From: Thermoanaerobacterales bacterium
GTDB lineage: Bacteria; Bacillota; Thermosediminibacteria; Thermosediminibacterales; Tepidanaerobacteraceae
DNA length: 64,000 nt
Direction: 5' to 3'
Assembly (NCBI GenBank): GCA_012840135.1
Contig: DUMA01000023.1
Span: 158,321 to 222,320, forward strand
This document shows, piece after piece, positions 26,799 to 34,707 of the stretch. The notes beneath the pieces were generated by a model, which saw only the letters and a list, made by a program, of their open reading frames with translations, was not told where the DNA came from and did no database searches. Made by a program: the position numbers and the translations under genes. Every line of letters begins with the position of its first letter. The stretch's first letter is position 1.

Positions 26799-28034
26799 TT
26801 ACTTTGTAACATATTTTTCTACGTAGATAAATTTACCATCTTTCACCTGTTGGATTATTGCGGGCTTATTCAAAGGATTATGAGTGGAAGGATCGATGGT
26901 CAGTATACCTGTTAGCACTTTCAGGTTGCTCGTATTTTCAAGGGCATCGGCCAGCGCCGGGCCATCTGTGGTTCCTGCTCTCTTTATGGCGTCAACCAGC
27001 ATGTAGAGAGCGTCTATTGCCATGACAGGATTCGGCAGTACCGGATCCGCATTGAATTTTGCTTTATATTCCTTTATGAAATCCTGTATGTCCGGATCTT
27101 CCATCGAAGCCAGGTTCACAAAATAGCCGCCCTCCACGGCCGAGCCACCCAGAGTGATAAGATCCGGACTTCCCCAGTTGTCCCCGCCCATCAGAGTTGC
27201 CTTTATGCCAAGGTCTCTTGCCTGTTTGGCCGCAAGAGCCGCTTCTTTCTGGGCTGTGGGGATGAAAATAACATCGGGATTGGCCTGTTTTATCTTTCCA
27301 AGCATGGCTCTATAATCAAGTTCTCCAGATCTGAAGGCTTCTTTTCCAACAATTTCACCTTTCATTTCTTTGAATGCATCTTCAAAATACTTGGCAAGCC
27401 ATGCAGAATAGTCTGAACCCACATCATATAAAATGGCGGCTTTTTTTGCATTCAGCCTGTAATAGGCGAACTGCGCCGCCACTGTGCCCTGGAACGGGTC
27501 AATGAAACATGTCCTGAATGCGTATTTCCTGAGCTGACCTTCCTTGGGAACCGTTACTAGAGGGTTGGTTGCAGTGGTGGCTATAAAAGGAACCTTGGCT
27601 TCTTCAGTGACCGAAGAAATGGCATTGGCCACACCACTCTGAGCAGGGCCAATAATAGCTACTACTTTATCCTGCTCAATCAATCTTTTTGCCACATTAA
27701 CGGCTTCTATAGAATCGGCTCTATTATCATAAGATATAAGTTTCAGCGGTCTTCCATTCACACCGCCTGCCGCATTTATTTTCTCAATCTCCATTTGAAG
27801 GGCGTTTTCTTCAGATTGACCCCACATGGAAGCATCGCCGGTTAAAGCTACTTCATGGCCTATCTTTATAGGTTCTTTGTCGTTGCTCTGACTTTGTTCA
27901 GACTGAGTCTGACTCTGACTTTGCTGCTCACTCTGATTATCGGTCTGTTTTTGCCCTCCACAAGCTGTAATAAAAATACCTACTACAAAAACCAGAATCA
28001 ACATCAATGTAAGATAATAATACTTTTTTCTCAT
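26799..28034 (-). CDS. livK: branched-chain amino-acid type ABC substrate-binding lipoprotein (second copy)
   Basis: 411 residues. Lipoprotein signal with lipobox ITAC and a low-complexity Gln/Ser linker, then the type 1 binding fold (IKIGHEVALTGDASMWGQ, GSDYSAWLAKYFEDAF, LMGGDNWGSPD). First gene of livKHMGF, so it is the cognate receptor of this importer. Ribosome site AAGGAGGGG. Preceded by a sigma-54 promoter and GTTCGCA-type palindromes. Ligand unknown; proximity to DAP genes makes an amino acid related to lysine or DAP worth testing. Confidence 0.9.
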   Translation of the reverse strand: MRKKYYYLTLMLILVFVVGIFITACGGQKQTDNQSEQQSQSQTQSEQSQSNDKEPIKIGHEVALTGDASMWGQSEENALQMEIEKINAAGGVNGRPLKLISYDNRADSIEAVNVAKRLIEQDKVVAIIGPAQSGVANAISSVTEEAKVPFIATTATNPLVTVPKEGQLRKYAFRTCFIDPFQGTVAAQFAYYRLNAKKAAILYDVGSDYSAWLAKYFEDAFKEMKGEIVGKEAFRSGELDYRAMLGKIKQANPDVIFIPTAQKEAALAAKQARDLGIKATLMGGDNWGSPDLITLGGSAVEGGYFVNLASMEDPDIQDFIKEYKAKFNADPVLPNPVMAIDALYMLVDAIKRAGTTDGPALADALENTSNLKVLTGILTIDPSTHNPLNKPAIIQQVKDGKFIYVEKYVTK

Positions 28035-28247
28035 TCTGATTTCCCCTCCTTAAAATTATAACCTAAACTCTTTTAATATTTTCTTGCATGATATTCCCCT
28101 GAACCCCCTGAACTCACCCCCTTTAAATGAAAAAATCGTACGCAAAAGCACAATTTTTTGCAATTGCCTGTGTGTATTGGTCTTATATATTCGACATGTT
28201 TAGAAAAACTCCTTTATGGGAAATAATTATACAGTTGTTTAATGTTA

Positions 28248-28262
28248 GCAAATATAATGCCA
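28248..28262 (-). promoter_or_regulatory. sigma-54 promoter of livKHMGF
   Basis: Minus strand TGGCAT (28262-28257), five bases TATAT, TTGC (28251-28248). One mismatch in the -24 element. About 215 bases before livK. Between it and livK are an alternative TATAAT near 28055 and a possible 8-codon leader frame (28089-28063). Confidence 0.65.
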
Positions 28263-28327
28263 TCAAAAAAACCGGCATGTGTCATTTCTAAAATTCAATA
28301 ATTATGAGTTTTGGTTGTATATAAAAA

Positions 28328-28433
28328 GTTCGCATATATGAACTATATTTAATTTCTTCAATAAAGATATTAGAATAAATTTAGTTGTTAACTTGTGTTC
28401 ATAAATGCGAACCTTGTGTTTTATATTATGAAC
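28328..28433. promoter_or_regulatory. activator sites upstream of livKHMGF (GTTCGCA type)
   Basis: GTTCGCATATATGAAC (28328-28343), GTTCATAAATGCGAAC (28397-28412) and a weaker GTTTTATATTATGAAC (28418-28433). Each of the first two has one perfect half of the palindrome found at 30627-30642 upstream of ddh. They lie about 100-190 bases upstream of the expected start, suitable for an enhancer-binding protein. Confidence 0.65.
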
Positions 28434-28444
28434 TATATGGTAAT

Positions 28445-29287
28445 TTATAACCCTGCCAGAACTATATCTCCTGAATATACTTCCTTTGCGGGGCCTGTCA
28501 TGAAAACCCTCCGGTCATCCTGTATCTCAATCATCAGGTCTCCCACCAGAAGCGATACCTTAACCTTGTTTCCGGCAATACCTTTTTTGTATGCGGCCAC
28601 TGCCGATGCGCAGGCTCCGGTCCCGCAGGCGAGGGTCATCCCGCATCCCCGCTCCCATACTCTCATTTTGAGGTGGTCATTTCCTTTTACCTCAATAAAT
28701 TCAACATTGGTTTTTTTGGGAAATAGAGGATTGCTTTCGAGAACGGGACCTACCTTCTCCAGCGGCACGCTATCCGCATCATCCACAAAAATAACGCAGT
28801 GAGGATTTCCCATAGAAACCCCGGTTGCAACATATTTTTGATCATTCGCCTCGACTTCAAGTTCCAGAGCATCTTCATCGGGGAGGCCCAATACTGGGAC
28901 ATCTTTTTTCAAAAGACTGTATTTCCCCATATCCACCTTGATGGCTTCTATCACATCGTCGATTATTATGAGTTCCGGCTTCATAATACCCGCCAGAGTT
29001 TCCACAGTCATTTTAGTTTTAGGAACAATGCCTCTTGTGAAGACATACCTGGCAAAACACCTGATGCCGTTGCCGCACATGGGGGCTTCGCTGCCGTCAC
29101 TGTTTATGACCCTCATTTTTACGTCTGCCTTATCTGACGGCAAAGCCAGAATTACTCCGTCGGCCCCGATCCCCAGATGCCTGTCACACAATTTTTTTGC
29201 ATTCTTCACGACGGCGGCTGCATCTTCCCTGAAGCCGTTGACTAAAATAAAATCATTCCCCAGACCGTGCATCTTTGTAAAATGCAT
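28445..29287 (-). CDS. dapF: diaminopimelate epimerase
   Basis: 280 residues. Both catalytic cysteines are visible, in MCGNGIRCFARY and LACGTGACASAV. Interconverts LL- and meso-diaminopimelate for lysine and peptidoglycan. The start MHFTKMHGLGNDF matches the family, but the ribosome site AAAGGAG is 16 bases away, so an unusual upstream start cannot be ruled out. Downstream of ddh with a 280-base gap and no clear promoter of its own. Confidence 0.93.
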   Translation of the reverse strand: MHFTKMHGLGNDFILVNGFREDAAAVVKNAKKLCDRHLGIGADGVILALPSDKADVKMRVINSDGSEAPMCGNGIRCFARYVFTRGIVPKTKMTVETLAGIMKPELIIIDDVIEAIKVDMGKYSLLKKDVPVLGLPDEDALELEVEANDQKYVATGVSMGNPHCVIFVDDADSVPLEKVGPVLESNPLFPKKTNVEFIEVKGNDHLKMRVWERGCGMTLACGTGACASAVAAYKKGIAGNKVKVSLLVGDLMIEIQDDRRVFMTGPAKEVYSGDIVLAGL

Positions 29288-29570
29288 AAGATAAATACTG
29301 CATCTCCTTTCATGTTTTTTATTTTTATTGAAAAGCATTATATTCATTTCATTAGTTACCGATAGCATTCCGAAGAATGGTCGCCTTTACCGCCGGCTAG
29401 AGATTATAATTAAGCTTTAATTCGACATCAAACCATATATTCCTCTTTTTTGTAAGTTTTTTTATTATGAATAAACAAGCGCTTATTTCTGATTATTTTA
29501 ATCGAAAAAATACACATAAGCTTTAAACTTGCTACTATTAATATACATTTTTATACATTTTTCCAGGGAT

Positions 29571-30479
29571 TTATACCAGCCGCCTCAGCAATGCTTCCCT
29601 TTCCCCATATATGTAATCAATAGGCGGGATTTCCGGCAGGGTGTAGCATCCCGGTTTTTGCCTGAGGCTGGCTCTGGCCGCGGATACCATTACCTGCGCC
29701 GTGGCCGCAGGGTTTGTCACCGACATGATGAATTCCATCCTCTGGTTATGAGTTATGCCCGACACACCTTTTCTCTCCATGTGGACGCCGTGCCCTACAT
29801 CGATAAGGCTTTCAACGTCTTCGACGCAATACACATGTGTTTCATCATGGACAAAATACGGGTCTTGTTTGATGGCTTCCGCTACTTTTTCAAATTCGTA
29901 CCCGTCTTTTAGCTTTACGTATACGAGGCGTTTATGAAGGCCGGTGCCTTCAGGTATTGTCATAGATACTGCGTCCTCTACACCTTCCACAGCCTTGACG
30001 GCCACCGTATGCCCCATGCTCATCCCGGGACCGAAATTGGTATATGTAAGCCCTTTTGGAGCAATGGCTTCCATGACGGTCCTTATTATTGAATCGGTGC
30101 CCGGGTCCCATCCGGCGGAAATTACGGCAACAGCATTATGCGCCTTTGCCTCTCTGTCAAGATCCCGCCTCAGTTTCATTATCGCTTCTCCATGGATGTC
30201 AAAGCTGTCAACGGTGTTTATCCCCTGTTCAAGATATTTTTTCGCCACTTCCGGCACCGCCCGGCTGGCAATTCCAAGTATGGCGACATCAACCTCCCCG
30301 AGCTCTTTAACATCAGTAACCACGGGAATTTCTCCTATCTCTTTTTTAACCCCTGCCACTTTTTCAGGATTTCTAATTACGACTCCTGCCACTTCCATGT
30401 CAGGGCTTTCCAGAACGGCAGCCAGGGCTTCCCTGCTCACATGGCCAAAACCCACTATTGCGACTTTTGCTTTTTCCAA
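29571..30479 (-). CDS. ddh: meso-diaminopimelate dehydrogenase
   Basis: 302 residues. N-terminal NADP-binding loop VGFGHVS, then TVDSFDIHGE, ISAGWDPGTDS and FGPGMSMGHTVAVKA, which fit meso-DAP D-dehydrogenase and related broad-range D-amino-acid dehydrogenases. It either makes meso-DAP from tetrahydrodipicolinate or oxidises it. dapL in the same window already offers a biosynthetic route, so a catabolic role under the sigma-54 promoter is plausible. Other substrates of the fold (for example 2,4-diaminopentanoate) cannot be excluded. Confidence 0.82.
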   Translation of the reverse strand: MEKAKVAIVGFGHVSREALAAVLESPDMEVAGVVIRNPEKVAGVKKEIGEIPVVTDVKELGEVDVAILGIASRAVPEVAKKYLEQGINTVDSFDIHGEAIMKLRRDLDREAKAHNAVAVISAGWDPGTDSIIRTVMEAIAPKGLTYTNFGPGMSMGHTVAVKAVEGVEDAVSMTIPEGTGLHKRLVYVKLKDGYEFEKVAEAIKQDPYFVHDETHVYCVEDVESLIDVGHGVHMERKGVSGITHNQRMEFIMSVTNPAATAQVMVSAARASLRQKPGCYTLPEIPPIDYIYGEREALLRRLV

Positions 30480-30556
30480 TCCTGTCTCCTCCCCAAGTTT
30501 AATTTTTTATTGTCGTTAAATCCGAGAGACGGAATTTTTTTCGTATTTAGCAAAAA

Positions 30557-30571
30557 GCAATTTACATGCCA
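30557..30571 (-). promoter_or_regulatory. sigma-54 promoter of ddh (and dapF)
   Basis: Minus strand TGGCAT (30571-30566), five bases GTAAA, TTGC (30560-30557) then TTT. One mismatch in the -24 element. About 78 bases before the ddh start. Confidence 0.75.
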
Positions 30572-30623
30572 TACTTACATAAGCCTCAATACAAGCCCGA
30601 AAGTATCCAACAATGCAAAACAA

Positions 30624-30645
30624 AAAGTTCGCATTTGCGAACTTT
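30624..30645. promoter_or_regulatory. activator site upstream of ddh
   Basis: A perfect palindrome AAAGTTCGCA - TT - TGCGAACTTT, centred about 89 bases upstream of the expected sigma-54 start. The same core recurs upstream of livKHMGF. It lies just downstream of the stop codon of the adjacent sigma-54 activator gene. Confidence 0.75.
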
Positions 30646-30754
30646 AAAAAATAAAAATAACATTAAATCGGCTATAATATGCCACCGGACCCTTTTAATA
30701 TACTTCTAAATGTAAACTCTAACGCTATTCCGCATTTATGTACTTTTTCCGCAA

Positions 30755-32617
30755 TCACGAACTCCTGGCTTTTTTTAGCTTTTTATAGAAGTTGGTTTTA
30801 CCCACTCCCAGCATTTCCATGGCTTTTTTTCTGTTGCCGCCGCAGATTTCAAGTGCTTTTTTTACCGCATGAATTTCCGTCTCCATCAAAAGCTCTTTTA
30901 AAGGCCCGATTTTTTTTACAGTTATCATGTCGCCGATATTATCATCCTTGTTTTGCCCCAATATATATTCAGGCAAATGCTCGGGCATGATAATGTCCCC
31001 ATCAGCCATTATTGCAGCCCTTTCCAGCACATTTTCCAGTTCTCTTACATTTCCGGGCCAATCGTAATCCAGAAATATCTTCATGACCTCGCCGGATATT
31101 TGAACAGCTTTCTTTCCGACCCTTTCCGCTATCCGGGGAAGAATATGGTTCACCAGAGGGTACAGATCTTCCTTGTGTTCTCGGAGGGCCGGCAGTTTAA
31201 TGGATATTACGTTTATCCTGTAAAACAAATCCTCCCTGAATACACCTTTTCTGACCGCATCCTCCAGATCCCGGTTTGAGGCCACAATTATTCTTATGTC
31301 GACCTGTATCGGTTTTACTCCGCCCACCCTCGTAAAGGTCCTTTTCTGAATAACATGCAGGAGTTTAGCCTGAAGGGTCAGCGGCAATTCTGCTATTTCG
31401 TCTAGAAATATGGTACCGCCGTCCGCCAGTTCGAATTTACCAGGTTTTTCAGTCACAGCGCCCGTGAAAGCGCCCTTTTCGTGGCCAAATAGTTCGCTTT
31501 CCAGCAGATTTTCAGGAATGGAGGCACAGTTGACATAAATAAACGGCCCATCCCTTCGGCAGCCGGCCCGATGGATGGCTTCGGCAAATAGCCCCTTGCC
31601 GGTGCCGCTTTCCCCGGTTAAAAGCACCGTCGAACTGGTTTCCGCGGCTTTTTTGGCCATTTCCACCACCCGTCGGATTTTCTCGCCGCTTCTCACAATG
31701 TCTTTGAATGCTTCCTTTTGAATTCTTTCGTTTCTTATGCGGTTTTCAAGATTCTCCAGAGAACTCAATACTCTTTCACGTTCAATTTGAACGGCTTTCA
31801 ACTCGGTGATGTCCAGTACTTTCAAAAAAGCCCCCGCATTATTGCCGTCGACCACAAGCGGCTCAATGGAACATCTAACCGGAATACCGTTTATCATTGA
31901 TTCGAGCCCTCTCACCGCGCAGCTTTCACCTCTTGCCACGGCTATCAGGCTCCGGATTATATGAGAGTCTGGGTGAATTTCATTTATGTGTCTTTCCAGT
32001 ATCTGAAAGACCTGACCGAATTTTCCCTTTCCACGAAAAGGTTTGCCATACAAAACCGCCTTCAGTTCTTCCTGCCGGGCCGTATATCCCCTGGTCTGAT
32101 AAAACTTGACATTGTGGCTTGCCCTGTCAACTATGACCATGTGACCTGCAGCCCATCGAAAAATATAATCATAATGTCTGCCGTCCACCGTTGCCCTCAA
32201 GCGTTTCAGATCAAAATCGATCTGCGCTTTGAGCTTTAAACCGTCTATTGAGTTCTCAACCGAAAGACGTTCTCCCGGTATCTTTTTATCCAGCCTGTTG
32301 AATACACCGCTTCCAGTTCCGCCGCCCACCGTCCCTATGGCTACGACGGCATCTCCTCTTTCTATCCCCGACGGTTCTATCCCTATTGCCCTCAAATCTT
32401 CCGGTTCAAGCCCGCCGTCATCGGCACCCAGAAGATTGTCCGCTATGATGACGATATCCCCTTCGGCAATTTTTCCCTCCGGGTGTCCGGGGCCCTCGTC
32501 GGGATTCAGCCCGAAAATATCCCGCGCCATTCGGTTGTATATCTTGATGTGCGCCATGGAATCTACGGCTATTATACCTTCATCGATAAGTTCTATTACG
32601 GAAGATTGGTAATCCAT
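30755..32617 (-). CDS. sigma-54-dependent activator with an unusual sensor region
   Basis: 620 residues. A PAS-like start ([27 protein letters not shown]) is followed by about 150 residues rich in Gly and Asp ([26 protein letters not shown]) that I do not recognise, then a second PAS-like part (about 205-275). The AAA+ domain has Walker A GESGTGKG (335-342), GAFTGA (382-387) and GGTIFLDE. The Fis-type helix-turn-helix ([27 protein letters not shown]) is at the C-terminus. ATG 32617 follows AAAGGTG; a GTG at 32626 is possible. Probable targets are ddh-dapF and livKHMGF through the GTTCGCA palindromes. Confidence 0.88.
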   Translation of the reverse strand: MDYQSSVIELIDEGIIAVDSMAHIKIYNRMARDIFGLNPDEGPGHPEGKIAEGDIVIIADNLLGADDGGLEPEDLRAIGIEPSGIERGDAVVAIGTVGGGTGSGVFNRLDKKIPGERLSVENSIDGLKLKAQIDFDLKRLRATVDGRHYDYIFRWAAGHMVIVDRASHNVKFYQTRGYTARQEELKAVLYGKPFRGKGKFGQVFQILERHINEIHPDSHIIRSLIAVARGESCAVRGLESMINGIPVRCSIEPLVVDGNNAGAFLKVLDITELKAVQIERERVLSSLENLENRIRNERIQKEAFKDIVRSGEKIRRVVEMAKKAAETSSTVLLTGESGTGKGLFAEAIHRAGCRRDGPFIYVNCASIPENLLESELFGHEKGAFTGAVTEKPGKFELADGGTIFLDEIAELPLTLQAKLLHVIQKRTFTRVGGVKPIQVDIRIIVASNRDLEDAVRKGVFREDLFYRINVISIKLPALREHKEDLYPLVNHILPRIAERVGKKAVQISGEVMKIFLDYDWPGNVRELENVLERAAIMADGDIIMPEHLPEYILGQNKDDNIGDMITVKKIGPLKELLMETEIHAVKKALEICGGNRKKAMEMLGVGKTNFYKKLKKARSS

Positions 32618-32659
32618 ACATTTCACCTTTTTGAATAATATTTTCGAATTTAATTAAAA

Positions 32660-32745
32660 CCCACATTTCACACCCTTCCATATACTGGACCAACAATTTT
32701 TGCTAAAACGACAAAAATCACATTCAATGAGATAATGTATATTTT
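32660..32745. mobile_element. end fragment of an IS1634-like element
   Basis: CCCACATTTCACACCCTTCC and the following 65 or so bases match, with scattered differences, the left end of the intact IS1634-family element at 36740 (through TTCAATGAGATAATG, the part coding for the transposase C-terminus). No right end is near, so this is a relic. Diverged enough to be a different copy or related element. Confidence 0.6.
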
Positions 32746-32927
32746 TAAATTATTTCTTTTCAGCTATTATACCGTACCGCAGCAAAGCTGCAATCAAAAA
32801 AAAATAAGGACAGTAGCCGTCCCTCAATAATAAAATCGGTGACTTGCTCACCAGAAGCAATGGTTTAAAATAACCTTAAGTGTTTGGCCAAGCCAGTGAC
32901 ACAATCGCTTAGGAGGTAACGGCTACT

Positions 32928-34323
32928 ATGATAATTATAGAGAAATATAAAGATAAAATCAATGGAATATTGAGCACTTTTGACAGAATAATAATAAAAG
33001 GTCATATTCGGCAGTTTTTTAGCCCTTCAGGTAAAAAACACTTCTTAAGTCAGGAAAGTTTATTATATACGGATTTTGGTAATTATGCCTTACAAGTTAC
33101 TGGGAAAATAAAAGAGCATGCTATAAATATGGCCAATGAACTTAAACGCCCCTATATATACCTTAATTCTCCCAGAATCTCAAAAGAAGAAACTGCATTA
33201 AAATGTCTCAAAGAAAACCCGATTGATGAAGGATTAATATGCATATTATCTACCGTTGAGTTTTGCTCTACCTTGCAGGTGATAAAAAACACTCAAACAG
33301 GAAAACTTGAACTAAAAAACGTTGACCGTAAATGCATCTATCTTTATTTCTACTATCTTGACAGCGAATTCGGCTTTATGCACGTAAAACTTCAAACATG
33401 GTTTCCTTTTATGATACAAGTTTATATAAATGGCAGAGAATATCTTTCAAAACAATTAGATAAACACGGTATTCAATACAATCGCTATGACAATAGCTTT
33501 ACATATATATCTGATGTTGAAAAGGCTCAAGAGCTCGCTGATAAAATAGAATCTTTAAAGTTTTGCAGTAGGCTGGATGCTATTGCCGCAAAAATTAACC
33601 CTTTCCTAAGCAGAATTTATGAGATTTTTCATCAGGGATATTATTGGTGTTTGGATCAGTGCGAGTATGCAACCGATATTATTTTTAATAGCCGAGAAGA
33701 TTTGGAAGAAATATATCCGGCTCTGGTTGAACACGCTCTGATTTCCTTTAAGTGCGATGATGTAATGACTTTCCTTGGCCGTAAAATGCATAATGCATTT
33801 CAGGGAGAAATAGTCTCCGATATTAAAAAACGGCCCCAAGGATTACGCATTAAACACAGAATGAAATCAAACATTATTAAAATGTATAATAAGTATAGCG
33901 TTCTTAGGGTAGAAACCACTACAAATGACCCTCATGAATTCAAGATATTAAAACGTGTAAATAGCAAGCAAGGTGAAGTCTTGCGCTGGACTCCCATGGG
34001 TAAGTCAATTGCTCGGCTTTAATGTTCTTGCTCCCGAAACTTGTCAGTTGTTTCTTGCTGTAATGAATGGGGCTAACAATATTAACGGTTTTACTAATTT
34101 TGATATTCGTACTCAACTTTTTCCTGACTTCGATATTAATGATAAAAGGATAAGAAATAAAACCACCCGAATATTAGCTAAGCTAAGAGCCCTTAAATTA
34201 ATATGTAAAATCCCCCACTCTTTTAAATATAAAGTCAGCAAAAAAGGGTTAAGGGTTATATCTTCTATTCTGAAAATCAAGGCTAAAGAGTATCCTCTCT
34301 TGGTTAATATGCAAGCCGCATAG
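32928..34323 (+). pseudogene. transposase-like conserved gene with internal deletion and frameshift
   Basis: The first frame (32928-34022, 364 residues) begins MIIIEKYKDKINGILSTFDRIIIKGHI and includes YFYYLDSEFGFMHVKLQTWFPF. The second frame (to 34323) carries LAPETCQLFLAVMNGANNINGFTNFDIR and a winged-helix-like end. From memory, full-length relatives (about 440-500 residues, often multicopy) have some 50 more residues between these parts, so a deletion near 34012-34020 has removed them and shifted the frame. The family has no proven function; its copy number suggests mobility. RBS TAGGAGG precedes the ATG. The 180-base leader has a hairpin GGTGACTTGCTCACC. Confidence 0.6.
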
Positions 34324-34524
34324 TTAGTGGCTTCTGAAGGACTTTTTGTAAAAAAGTTTGTTTTTCTTTATAACTTTTAAAGGACAATAATATATGGTCC
34401 ATTATAATAACAGATTTTTTTCTGTAATTTATAGTTGTAATGGAGTTTTACAGCGGGGCGCAGACAATTACCGATTGCAAATTCAAGTTTTCCGAGCTAG
34501 ATTGAGGGATAATGGTAAAAATAG

Positions 34525-34707
34525 AGTATAATAGCCAAATTGCGTCGTAATTCAACCAGATGGGAAGATTACTATGAATACTTCAAGGAAGGTATGGGAA
34601 TAGTTAAAAGAGGATTCATTCCCTATGAACGAGTTAATGAGCTGAAATATTTGAGATATGGTATTGCTACTGACCCAAATTCTATATATAGGAGGTTTAA
34701 TGAATGA
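34525..34707 (+). pseudogene. C-terminal relic of a truncated gene
   Basis: An open frame without a proper start, ending SIYRRFNE, preceded by a stop at 34522. It includes WEDYYEYFKEGMGIVKRGF and YERVNELKYLRYGIATDP, which look like a real protein end. Its stop overlaps the start of the next gene as ATGA, the classic operon overlap, so this was once the upstream operon partner of the flavin reductase. Its 5' part is gone, probably through the adjacent insertion. I do not recognise the family. The 200 bases before it hold nothing I can identify. Confidence 0.55.

Noticed and set aside
28063..28089. 8-codon leader frame (minus strand, MQENIKRV) before livK, preceded by G-rich repeats
   Set aside because: Too short to judge; no attenuator hairpin is seen with it.
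29944..30519. 191-residue plus-strand frame antisense to ddh
   Set aside because: No start site or family; low-complexity Ser/Thr/Pro composition typical of a shadow frame.
34008..34030. Programmed +1 frameshift at CTT TAA T, as in prfB, to join the two parts of the transposase-like gene
   Set aside because: No upstream Shine-Dalgarno-like stimulator, and about 50 residues expected between the parts are missing, so a deletion explains it better.
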